Shown here: positions 1 to 5,610 of the stretch, one piece after another
Position numbering within the stretch: position 1 is the stretch's first letter
Layout of the letters: every line of letters begins with the position of its first letter
NCBI GenBank assembly: GCA_037134755.1
Contig: JBAXLO010000264.1
Span: 1-5,681, forward strand
DNA: 5,681 nt
Source: JBAXLO01 sp037134755
GTDB lineage: Bacteria; Bacteroidota; Bacteroidia; Bacteroidales; JACABE01
Direction: 5' to 3'
Translations under genes and position numbers: made by a program
Notes under the pieces: model-generated
What the model was told of the DNA's origin: nothing
Database searches by the model: none
The model's input: the letters and a program-made list of their open reading frames with translations, nothing else

Positions 1-41
1 TTAAATAAAAACTTTTAAGGGCTATTGTTGTAGAATAAGTG

Positions 42-49
42 TAGCTTTG
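42..49 (+). promoter_or_regulatory. Bacteroidota-type -7 promoter element for the paralogue operon
   Basis: TAGCTTTG matches the TAnnTTTG -7 consensus of Bacteroidota housekeeping promoters and lies 28 bases before the first start codon, so the leader would be only about 20-25 bases. It continues into CAAA, as do the two other promoter elements in this window. No convincing -33 TTTG or TTG sits at the usual distance; the TTG triplets at 25-27 and 28-30 are too close. It is the only such element I see in front of the five-gene array, so it probably drives the whole operon. Confidence 0.6.
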
Positions 50-77
50 CAAACTATAAATTGTTCAAAATAAAGAA

Positions 78-608
78 ATGGCTAAAAAGAAACAGCAAAA
101 ACCACAAGCAAAACTTAACCCTATTGAGTATATAAAGACTAAAGCCAGAACATTGCCAATATATAAATGCTATATAAATACTGATTGGCAAGAAAAAGGA
201 TTGGCACATATTATTATTGCACGTCAGCATAGTAATGGTAAATTTACTTTCGGGGTTTATGTTGTAGATACTTTTTGTAAAGGTTTGGATGGAACAACAG
301 CCAGATTTAACGAAGGTATTGATGTACTTGAAGATTATATTGCTGATTATATCCCTCAGAAAGAAGAATTCTTAACACTTATTAATATTGATTATGTGCT
401 AGCACATAATATAATTTATGGTGCTATAGCTTTTGCTGAAGAATATGGTTATAAACCTCAAAAGAATTTTGAGATAACACAATATATACTCGAGGAAGAT
501 ACTGAAGATATTGAATTGATAGAAATAGAATTTGGTGTTGATGGAAAACCAATGCTGATTGATAGAGAAAAAGAGGAAGATGAGGAAGACGATTCTCTAG
601 AAATTTAA
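78..608 (+). CDS. conserved protein of unknown function, array copy 1
   Basis: This 176-residue protein has no signal peptide or membrane segment, so it is probably cytoplasmic. It has a basic start (MAKKKQ), a YIKTKAR block at 18-24, Cys31 in KCYIN, Trp37, an ARQHSNG segment at 48-54, VDTFC at 63-67, GL at 69-70, FN at 77-78, the HNIIYG motif with His110, Lys-Pro at 126-127, a YILEED block at 136-141 and a very acidic tail after 160. From memory, it resembles a widespread uncharacterised bacterial family that carries a Cys-Leu-Gly-Val-Lys-Asp-like motif where this copy has CKGLDG. It is the only copy to keep that second cysteine (Cys67), so it may be nearest the ancestral form. It is first in an operon of five paralogues; the next gene starts 3 bases after its stop. 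The ATG at 78 is supported by the MxKKKQ start shared by all copies and by the promoter upstream. Function is unknown. Confidence 0.88.
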   Translation: MAKKKQQKPQAKLNPIEYIKTKARTLPIYKCYINTDWQEKGLAHIIIARQHSNGKFTFGVYVVDTFCKGLDGTTARFNEGIDVLEDYIADYIPQKEEFLTLINIDYVLAHNIIYGAIAFAEEYGYKPQKNFEITQYILEEDTEDIELIEIEFGVDGKPMLIDREKEEDEEDDSLEI

Positions 609-611
609 ATC

Positions 612-686
612 ATGACAAAAAAGAAACAACATAATCAGCCAATTAAACAGTTATCACCTAATGAATATATAAAAACTAAAGCAAGA
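612..686 (+). repeat. 5' coding repeat, copy A (start of array copy 2)
   Basis: The first 75 bases of array copy 2 match the first 75 of array copy 4 (1660-1734) at 71 positions by direct base comparison, the differences being four scattered substitutions. Identity drops sharply just after this block. The first 20 bases are also identical in array copy 3 (1142-1161), so three consecutive genes share the same initiation region. Confidence 0.85.
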
Positions 687-1142
687 TCTTTACCAATTTA
701 TAAATGCTTTATTAATAGTTATTGGTTACATTCTGCATTAACAGTTATTTTAGTAGCACGGCAACATCCTAATGGTCATTTTACAATTGGAATTTATAGA
801 ATTGATACTTTTAGTAGAGGTCTATTTAAGTCGTATGCAATTTTTAATAGAGATAAAGATTCTTATGATAGACTGGTTGAATGTATAGTTCCTAAAGACT
901 GTGAATTTGGCACGGTAGTAGAAATTGATTATACATTAGCCCACAATGTAATTTATGGAGCTGAAGCTTTAGCAAAAACTAATGGATATAAGCCTGATAA
1001 AGCTTTTGAGATTTCAAAGTATATACTTATGGAAAATGATGGATCAGTTGAATATATTGAAATTAACTTCGGTAAAAACGCAACTAGAGAACGAGATATG
1101 AAAGATAATGATGGTGTAGATGATTATTTAAACGATTTTTAA
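612..1142 (+). CDS. conserved protein of unknown function, array copy 2
   Basis: This 176-residue paralogue of the preceding gene starts MTKKKQ and has YIKTKAR at 19-25 with one Thr-to-Ser relative (ARS), Cys32 in KCFIN, Trp38, ARQHPNG at 49-55, IDTFS at 64-68, GL at 70-71, FN at 78-79 and an HNVIYG motif with His111. Ser68 replaces the cysteine found in copy 1, and two other cysteines (91 and 97) are peculiar to this copy. Hand alignment with copy 1 gives 36 of 61 identical residues from YIKTKAR to FN and 30 of 49 in the HNxIYG-to-FG block. Its last base is the first base of the next gene's ATG (TAATG), which suggests translational coupling. Its first 75 bases are almost identical to those of copy 4, although the rest has diverged. 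The C-terminal tail is charged and copy-specific. Function is unknown. Confidence 0.87.
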   Translation: MTKKKQHNQPIKQLSPNEYIKTKARSLPIYKCFINSYWLHSALTVILVARQHPNGHFTIGIYRIDTFSRGLFKSYAIFNRDKDSYDRLVECIVPKDCEFGTVVEIDYTLAHNVIYGAEALAKTNGYKPDKAFEISKYILMENDGSVEYIEINFGKNATRERDMKDNDGVDDYLNDF

Positions 1143-1663
1143 TGACAAAAAAGAAACAACAAACACCATTCTCTCTTCCAAACTACATCAAAACTAAGGC
1201 AAGAACTTTACCCATTTATAAGTGCTATATTAACAGCAATTGGATGGGTCTAGCATTTACAACTATCATAATAGCACGCGAACATAAGAATGGAAATGTA
1301 ACTACCGGATTATTCATAGTTGATATGTATAGTCGGGGGCTTTTTACAAGCAGAGTCTTATTTAATCATACTAAAGAACATTTAAAAGAAATTAGAGATT
1401 CAATTGTCCCAATAGATAGTGAAACTGATATGGTAGTTGAAATAGCATATTCTTTAGCTCATAACATAATATATGGGGGCATAGCACATGCAGAAACAAG
1501 AGGATTTAAACCTGACAAAGAGTTTGAAGTTTTAAAATATTTTCTTGAAGAAAATGATGGAAGTATTGAATTTATTGAAATAAAATTTGGGACAAATGAA
1601 ATACTAAAGTCATATGAAGATGCTCTCGGCAAAGACAAATTCAATAAAATATTTAAAAAATGA
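1142..1663 (+). CDS. conserved protein of unknown function, array copy 3
   Basis: This 173-residue member of the array starts MTKKKQ and has a shorter linker before YIKTKAR at 15-21. It then has Cys28 in KCYIN, Trp34, AREHKNG at 45-51, VDMYS at 60-64, GL at 66-67, FN at 74-75 and HNIIYG with His107. Ser64 replaces copy 1 Cys67. Ala102 stands where the other four copies have the Asp of (I/V)DY, a change at an otherwise invariant position. The tail ends in lysines (KIFKK) instead of the acidic end of copy 1. The start codon overlaps the previous stop by one base, and the gene's own TGA overlaps the next ATG by four bases (ATGA), the usual layout for coupled translation. Its first 20 bases are identical to those of copies 2 and 4. 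It contains one of the most AT-rich stretches here: 13 G or C in 60 bases at 1561-1620. Function is unknown. Confidence 0.87.
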   Translation: MTKKKQQTPFSLPNYIKTKARTLPIYKCYINSNWMGLAFTTIIIAREHKNGNVTTGLFIVDMYSRGLFTSRVLFNHTKEHLKEIRDSIVPIDSETDMVVEIAYSLAHNIIYGGIAHAETRGFKPDKEFEVLKYFLEENDGSIEFIEIKFGTNEILKSYEDALGKDKFNKIFKK

Positions 1664-1734
1664 CAAAAAAGAAACAACATAAACAGCCAATTAAACAATT
1701 ATCCCCTTATGAATATATAAAAACTAAAGCAAGA
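1660..1734 (+). repeat. 5' coding repeat, copy B (start of array copy 4)
   Basis: This is the partner of the repeat at 612-686, about 1.05 kb downstream in direct orientation. It encodes the basic N-terminus and linker up to the YIKTKAR block. Direct repeats of this length inside an operon could support unequal recombination that would delete or duplicate the intervening genes; that consequence is inferred. Confidence 0.85.
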
Positions 1735-2181
1735 ACTTTTCCAATATCCAAATGCTATATAAATAGTGATTGGATTGAAATGGCAAAAGCTAATATTGTT
1801 ATAGCCCGACAAAAACCAAGTGGTAATTTCATACTTGGAGTTTATTGTCTTGAATTTCTAGGTAAAGGATTGGTAATAGCCCGTGCTTTTACAAACATGA
1901 CACAAGTTAATATTGATGAGTTCTTAGAAAAAATGGCTCCAAAGAAATTAGAAGTAAATATGGTTGTTGAAATTGATTATGCTTTAGCTCATAATATTAT
2001 TTATGGAGTCGTTGCATTAGCGAGAAAGAAGAGGTATAAACCAGATGCAGAATTTGAATGTTCAAAATATATTCTTGAAGAAGATGACGGTAAGATTGAA
2101 AAAATAGATATAGAATTTGAGAATCATCCAATGAGAATTGAATATGAACTAGAAAATGAAAGACTAAAAAATATAGTTTAA
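1660..2181 (+). CDS. conserved protein of unknown function, array copy 4
   Basis: This 173-residue protein is the most divergent copy in the middle of the family. Its N-terminus (MTKKKQ, linker, YIKTKAR at 19-25, Cys32 in KCYIN, Trp38) matches copy 2 at 27 of its first 32 residues. Residues 33-79 then match copy 2 at only 18 of 47 by hand count. The segment that reads ARQHPNG in copy 2 is ARQKPSG here, the VDTF segment is CLEFLG, and FN has become TN. His111 in HNIIYG and Lys-Pro at 127-128 are retained. The tail is charged and probably helical. The ATG overlaps the previous gene's stop (ATGA), and 20 bases separate this gene from the next. Either the family tolerates change in its middle region or this copy has specialised. 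No frameshift or internal stop is present, so it looks intact. Function is unknown. Confidence 0.86.
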   Translation: MTKKKQHKQPIKQLSPYEYIKTKARTFPISKCYINSDWIEMAKANIVIARQKPSGNFILGVYCLEFLGKGLVIARAFTNMTQVNIDEFLEKMAPKKLEVNMVVEIDYALAHNIIYGVVALARKKRYKPDAEFECSKYILEEDDGKIEKIDIEFENHPMRIEYELENERLKNIV

Positions 2182-2201
2182 ACATAAAAAGAATAATATT
2201 A

Positions 2202-2774
2202 ATGATGAAGAAGAAACAACCACCCCAGTTATCAAGAGTTAATTATATAAAAACTAAGGCTAGGACTTTGCCTATTGACAAATGCTATCTTAATACTAAC
2301 TGGCAAGTTACAGGAATATCAGATATTATAGTTACGCGTAAACATTCCAATGGCAATTATACTATTGGACAGTATAGAGTAGATACTTTAGGGATAGGTT
2401 TGCAAAATACTGTTGGAAGATTTAATGAAAAAGAAGAGTTTTTAAATCTAATTATTGATGATTTAAGGTCTGATGTAACGGAAGATAATATCTATCTGGA
2501 AGTAGATTATGCTTTAGTTCATAATATAATTTATGGTGCAATTGCTTTCGCCGAAGAACGCAGTTTTAAGCCACATAAAGAGTTTAGTTATACTCAATAT
2601 ATATTAGAAGAAGATGATGAGAATATTGAATTAATGGATATTGAGTTTGGAGTCGATGGGCAACATCAAATTACAAGATATGTTACTAATGAAGAGTTTG
2701 ATAAACATGTCAAGCTTCATGGTGATGACCCTATAGTATTAAAAGGACATAGACATGATCTAAAAGAAGATTAA
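2202..2774 (+). CDS. conserved protein of unknown function, array copy 5
   Basis: This 190-residue protein is the last and longest copy. It has MMKKKQ, YIKTKAR at 15-21, Cys28 in KCYLN, Trp34, TRKHSNG at 45-51, VDTLG at 60-64, GL at 66-67, FN at 74-75 and HNIIYG with His107. Gly64 replaces copy 1 Cys67. Its closest relative in the array is copy 1, with 38 of 61 identities in the N-terminal block and 36 of 49 in the HNIIYG-to-FG block by hand count, including TQYILEED and IEFGVDG. A C-terminal extension of about 30 residues is rich in His, Asp and Lys. Two ATGs are adjacent (2202 and 2205). The first is chosen because it restores the six-residue MxKKKQ start of the other copies. The 20-base gap before it has no TAnnTTTG element, so it is probably transcribed with the four upstream genes. 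Function is unknown. Confidence 0.87.
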   Translation: MMKKKQPPQLSRVNYIKTKARTLPIDKCYLNTNWQVTGISDIIVTRKHSNGNYTIGQYRVDTLGIGLQNTVGRFNEKEEFLNLIIDDLRSDVTEDNIYLEVDYALVHNIIYGAIAFAEERSFKPHKEFSYTQYILEEDDENIELMDIEFGVDGQHQITRYVTNEEFDKHVKLHGDDPIVLKGHRHDLKED

Positions 2775-2786
2775 AATTATAAAAGA

Positions 2787-2818
2787 TTTCCTAAGTAAAA
2801 TTCTTAATTGTATTTTTG
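2787..2818 (+). promoter_or_regulatory. Bacteroidota-type promoter for the class V aminotransferase-fold gene
   Basis: TATTTTTG at 2811-2818 matches the -7 TAnnTTTG consensus. A TTTC at 2787-2790, one base from the -33 TTTG box, lies 20 bases before it, which is a usual spacing. The element ends 21 bases before the ATG at 2840, giving a very short leader. It lies between the array and the next gene, so the two are probably separate transcription units, although no clear terminator separates them. Confidence 0.68.
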
Positions 2819-2839
2819 CAAAATAATTTAACAAATCAT

Positions 2840-4300
2840 ATGGAAAAGTATTTTCAACAATTCAGGCAAAACACTATAGGCAACGAATTAGAATTTGAAT
2901 CTCCTTACGGGATTCAGAAGATGATATATGCCGATTGGGTAGCAAGTGGTAGATTATATGCTCCAATAGAAAAGAAAATGACTGAAGAGTTAGGTCCATA
3001 TGTAGGTAATACACACACCGAAACTAGTGAAACAGGAACCATGATGACTAAAGCTTATCATCTGGCTCACGAATTAATTAAACAACATGTAAATGCCGGC
3101 CCTAATGATGTTATTATCACCTATGGTTTTGGGATGACTGCTGTTGTTAATAAGTTACAACGTATATTAGGTTTAAAATTTTGTGGCAAGGTAAGTGGCA
3201 AATCCTGTTTAATGGATGCAGATCGTCCTGTTATATTTATTACGCATATGGAGCATCATTCTAACCATACTTCTTGGTTTGAAACTGCTGCTGATATCGT
3301 TCTATTAAATCCTGATAAAGATTTATTAGTTGACCCTGAAGAGTTGAGAAGGAAGCTTAAAGAATATGAAAATCGTAAGTTTAAGATAGGTGCTTTTACT
3401 GCTTGTTCGAATGTTACCGGAATAGAAACTCCATATCATCAATTGGCAAAGATTATGCACGAGTATGGTGGTGTTTGCTTTGTTGACTTTGCTGCTTCGG
3501 CACCTTATGTTGATATTAATATGCATCCTGAAGATCCTATGGAAAAACTTGATTGCGTTATGTTTTCTCCACATAAATTTTTAGGAGGCCCCGGCACATC
3601 CGGTGTTATGGTTTTTGATTCTTCTTTATATAAAAGTGAAGTTCCCGATCAACCAGGTGGTGGTACTGTTGACTGGACAAATGCATGGGGTGAGTATAAG
3701 TATATTGATGATATTGAAATAAGAGAAGATGGTGGAACTCCGGGTTTTCTACAAGCGATTAAAACTGCTCTATGTATTGAATTAAAGAACCAAATGGGAG
3801 TTGCTAATATCCGTAAAAGAGAAAAAGAATTAGTTAAGATTGCCTTTAAAGAACTTAATAAAATAACGGATCTTCATATCTTAGCTGATAATATTGAACA
3901 TCGTTTAGGTATTATTTCTTTTTATTTTGATGATATTCATTTTAATATGGTTGTTAAATTACTTAACGATCGTTTTGGAGTTCAGGTAAGAGGAGGATGT
4001 GCTTGTGCAGGAACTTACGGACATTTTTTATTAGATGTTAGTCACGAAAAATCTAATAGAATTACCAGTATGATTAATCATGGGGATTTATCTCAAAAGC
4101 CCGGTTGGGTTCGTTTATCTCTGCATCCTACCATGACTAACGAAGAATTATATATAATTATTGATGCATTAAAACAGATAAATATTAATCATTTAGAATG
4201 GGCTAAAGATTATGTATATGACAAACATACTAATGAATTTAATCATAAATTAAAGTCAACGACTTCGGTTGAAAGATTAAAAAAATGGTTTAGTCTCTAA
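2840..4300 (+). CDS. class V aminotransferase-fold PLP enzyme, cysteine-desulfurase-like
   Basis: This 486-residue cytoplasmic protein belongs to the fold-type I class V aminotransferase group that includes SufS- and NifS-type cysteine desulfurases. Visible motifs are YADWVASGR at 30-38, NTHTE at 57-61, EHHSN at 138-142 (the histidine expected over the cofactor ring), VDFAASAP at 215-222 (cofactor Asp), and SPHKFLGG at 243-250 with Lys246 as the probable Schiff-base lysine. GGGT at 273-276, DGGTPG at 297-302 and GWVRLSL at 422-428 complete the pattern. RGGCACAG at 384-391 sits where SufS has its catalytic loop; Cys389 falls five residues after Arg384, as the catalytic Cys does in SufS, and Cys387 is an extra nearby thiol. 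At 486 residues it is longer than the roughly 400 of typical desulfurases, with an extra C-terminal segment after about 445. The ATG at 2840 is chosen because an in-frame TTG at 2816 lies inside the promoter element. It precedes a cysteine-synthase-like gene, which suggests sulfur transfer or cysteine metabolism, but the substrate is not established. Confidence 0.87.
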   Translation: MEKYFQQFRQNTIGNELEFESPYGIQKMIYADWVASGRLYAPIEKKMTEELGPYVGNTHTETSETGTMMTKAYHLAHELIKQHVNAGPNDVIITYGFGMTAVVNKLQRILGLKFCGKVSGKSCLMDADRPVIFITHMEHHSNHTSWFETAADIVLLNPDKDLLVDPEELRRKLKEYENRKFKIGAFTACSNVTGIETPYHQLAKIMHEYGGVCFVDFAASAPYVDINMHPEDPMEKLDCVMFSPHKFLGGPGTSGVMVFDSSLYKSEVPDQPGGGTVDWTNAWGEYKYIDDIEIREDGGTPGFLQAIKTALCIELKNQMGVANIRKREKELVKIAFKELNKITDLHILADNIEHRLGIISFYFDDIHFNMVVKLLNDRFGVQVRGGCACAGTYGHFLLDVSHEKSNRITSMINHGDLSQKPGWVRLSLHPTMTNEELYIIIDALKQININHLEWAKDYVYDKHTNEFNHKLKSTTSVERLKKWFSL

Positions 4301-4308
4301 AATTGTTT

Positions 4309-4316
4309 TATTTTTG
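4309..4316 (+). promoter_or_regulatory. Bacteroidota-type -7 element for the cysteine-synthase-like gene
   Basis: TATTTTTG fits TAnnTTTG, is identical in sequence to the element at 2811-2818, and ends 19 bases before the ATG at 4336. The -33 side is weak: TTTA at 4289-4292 lies about 16 bases upstream. The element falls in the 35-base gap between two co-directional genes, so the second gene may have its own promoter besides any read-through from the first. Confidence 0.58.
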
Positions 4317-4335
4317 CAAAACTAATTATTAATAA

Positions 4336-5448
4336 ATGGAAAAAGAAAATACCAGAAAAGTCCACGGATTGTCATCTTTAATTGGCAACACTCCTATACT
4401 TGCAATAAAATTTAAATATAAAGGCGAAGAAAGAGTTATTTATGCTAAAGCCGAAAACCTGAATATGACCGGCAGTATTAAAGACAGAATGGCTTATCAT
4501 ATTATAAATAACGCATATAGTAAAGGGGTTTTAAAAGCCGGCGATATGATAATTGAAGCCACAAGTGGCAATACAGGTATCTCTTTTTCTGCTTTGGGAA
4601 GAGCTTTAGGTCATCCGGTTACTATCTTTATGCCCGATTGGATGAGTATGGAAAGAATTAATCTTATCAAAAGTTTTGGTGCTAAAATTAATCTGGTTAG
4701 CAAAGAAGAAGGCGGGTTCCTTGGTAGTATTAAGATGAGTGAAGACCTCGCTGCTGCTAACAAGAACTCTTTTCTTCCTCGTCAGTTCTCTAATTGCGAC
4801 AATGTTAATGCACATTACACAACTACTGCTCCCGAGCTTTGGTGGCAAATGAAGATGCGTAAACTTAAGATTAATGCTTTTGTGGCTGGTGTTGGAACCG
4901 GAGGAACAATTATGGGCGTTGGTAAGTTTTTAAAAGAGCAAGACCCTTCAATAAGTGTCCATCCTTTGGAACCGTCTAACTCCCCTACCCTAACTACCGG
5001 TTATAAGGTGGGTAAACACAGAGTGCAAGGCATTTCTGATGAATTTATCCCAGCTATTGTTGAGTTAGATAAACTCGATAGCATTGTAAGTGTTGATGAT
5101 GGCGACTCTATTATTATGGCTCAGAAATTAGCCAGCATGGGTATGGGTGTTGGTATCTCATCGGGTGCTAACTTTTTAGGAGCTTTGAAATTGCAAAACA
5201 AATTAGGAAAAGATAAAGTTATTGTAACTGTTTTTTCGGATGATAATAAGAAATATTTAAGTACAGATTTAGCTAAATGTGAACCTGTAAAAGAGGATTT
5301 CCTTTCAACAGATGTTGAATTGATAGAATTCAGAGCCTTTAAACGTGTTTGTTTTACTTGCTGTGATCCGGGCGATTGTGTGGAAGCCGTTTATGAGGAT
5401 GACAAAGAGGATATTTTTAAACTCCCTCATTGCCCAAGACGTGATTAA
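4336..5448 (+). CDS. PLP-dependent cysteine synthase family protein with cysteine-rich tail
   Basis: This 370-residue protein is a fold-type II PLP enzyme of the O-acetylserine sulfhydrylase and cystathionine beta-synthase superfamily. Motifs appear in the expected order: IGNTP at 16-20, GSIKDR at 46-51 with Lys49 as the Schiff-base lysine, TSGNTG at 76-81 (substrate carboxylate loop), GVGTGGT at 185-191 (phosphate loop), QGISDEF at 231-237, GISSGAN at 273-279 and FSDDNKKYLS at 300-309. NMTGSIKDR replaces the more common Asn-Pro-x-Gly-Ser form. Classical cysteine synthases end near YLST; here about 60 more residues follow, with Cys339, Cys342, Cys343, Cys348 and Cys366, a possible metal or persulfide site. 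It follows the class V enzyme by 35 bases, so the pair may act on cysteine or sulfide. It could equally make another beta-substituted amino acid. No cysK or cysM symbol is given because the tail and substrate are unresolved. Confidence 0.88.
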   Translation: MEKENTRKVHGLSSLIGNTPILAIKFKYKGEERVIYAKAENLNMTGSIKDRMAYHIINNAYSKGVLKAGDMIIEATSGNTGISFSALGRALGHPVTIFMPDWMSMERINLIKSFGAKINLVSKEEGGFLGSIKMSEDLAAANKNSFLPRQFSNCDNVNAHYTTTAPELWWQMKMRKLKINAFVAGVGTGGTIMGVGKFLKEQDPSISVHPLEPSNSPTLTTGYKVGKHRVQGISDEFIPAIVELDKLDSIVSVDDGDSIIMAQKLASMGMGVGISSGANFLGALKLQNKLGKDKVIVTVFSDDNKKYLSTDLAKCEPVKEDFLSTDVELIEFRAFKRVCFTCCDPGDCVEAVYEDDKEDIFKLPHCPRRD

Positions 5449-5472
5449 TTTGGTGAATAGGTGATTTGGTGA
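5449..5472 (+). repeat. TTTGGTGA short direct repeat after the last gene
   Basis: TTTGGTGA occurs at 5449-5456 and 5465-5472 with AGGTGA between them at 5459-5464, directly after the stop codon. It is low-complexity, and no function can be read from it. A T-rich run at 5501-5511 follows but has no strong hairpin before it, so I do not call a terminator there. Confidence 0.5.
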
Positions 5473-5520
5473 TACATCCTGTCAGGTTTCCCATCCTAAA
5501 TTTGTTTTTTTATAATTAGG

Positions 5521-5559
5521 CACGACATTTACTGTGTCTCGGCATGACGAAATGTCGTG
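5521..5559. other. stem-loop with perfect 10-bp arms
   Basis: CACGACATTT at 5521-5530 is the exact reverse complement of AAATGTCGTG at 5550-5559, leaving a 19-base loop that could hold a small inner stem (TGTC at 5535-5538 with GACG at 5546-5549, one wobble pair). The downstream flank TATATG lacks a T-run, so it is not a classic intrinsic terminator in the plus direction, and the minus-strand flank also lacks one. It begins 73 bases after the last stop codon and could be a 3' RNA structure, a weak terminator or a protein-binding palindrome. Confidence 0.55.
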
Positions 5560-5610
5560 TATATGTTTACAATTTAATTTGAACATAATATGAAATTGCC
5601 AAGATCAATT

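Noticed and set aside
1459..1698. Minus-strand open frames inside the array (also at 1997-2185).
   Set aside because: They are antisense to well-supported paralogues, have no promoter and encode sequences expected from reverse-reading AT-rich genes.
78..2774. The five-gene array as a mobile element or integron-like cassette array.
   Set aside because: There is no integrase, transposase, terminal inverted repeat or attC-like site between the genes; the junctions are overlapping stop and start codons.
2792..2806. TAAG...CTTA inverted repeat between the array and the next promoter, considered as an operon terminator.
   Set aside because: The stem is only four A/T-rich pairs, and the T-run after it belongs to the promoter element.
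2816..2839. In-frame TTG start eight codons upstream of the ATG of the class V enzyme.
   Set aside because: The TTG lies inside the TATTTTTG promoter element and ahead of the likely transcript start, and the ATG at 2840 gives a normal short leader.
3326..3574. Minus-strand open frames inside the two PLP enzyme genes (also at 4606-4848).
   Set aside because: They lie within genes with complete catalytic motifs and show no start signals or recognisable domains of their own.
5475..5511. Possible intrinsic terminator before the T-rich run at 5501-5511.
   Set aside because: Only three-pair stems (such as CCT with AGG) can be formed upstream of the T-run, too weak to call; a CATCCT repeat at 5475-5480 and 5492-5497 is direct, not inverted.
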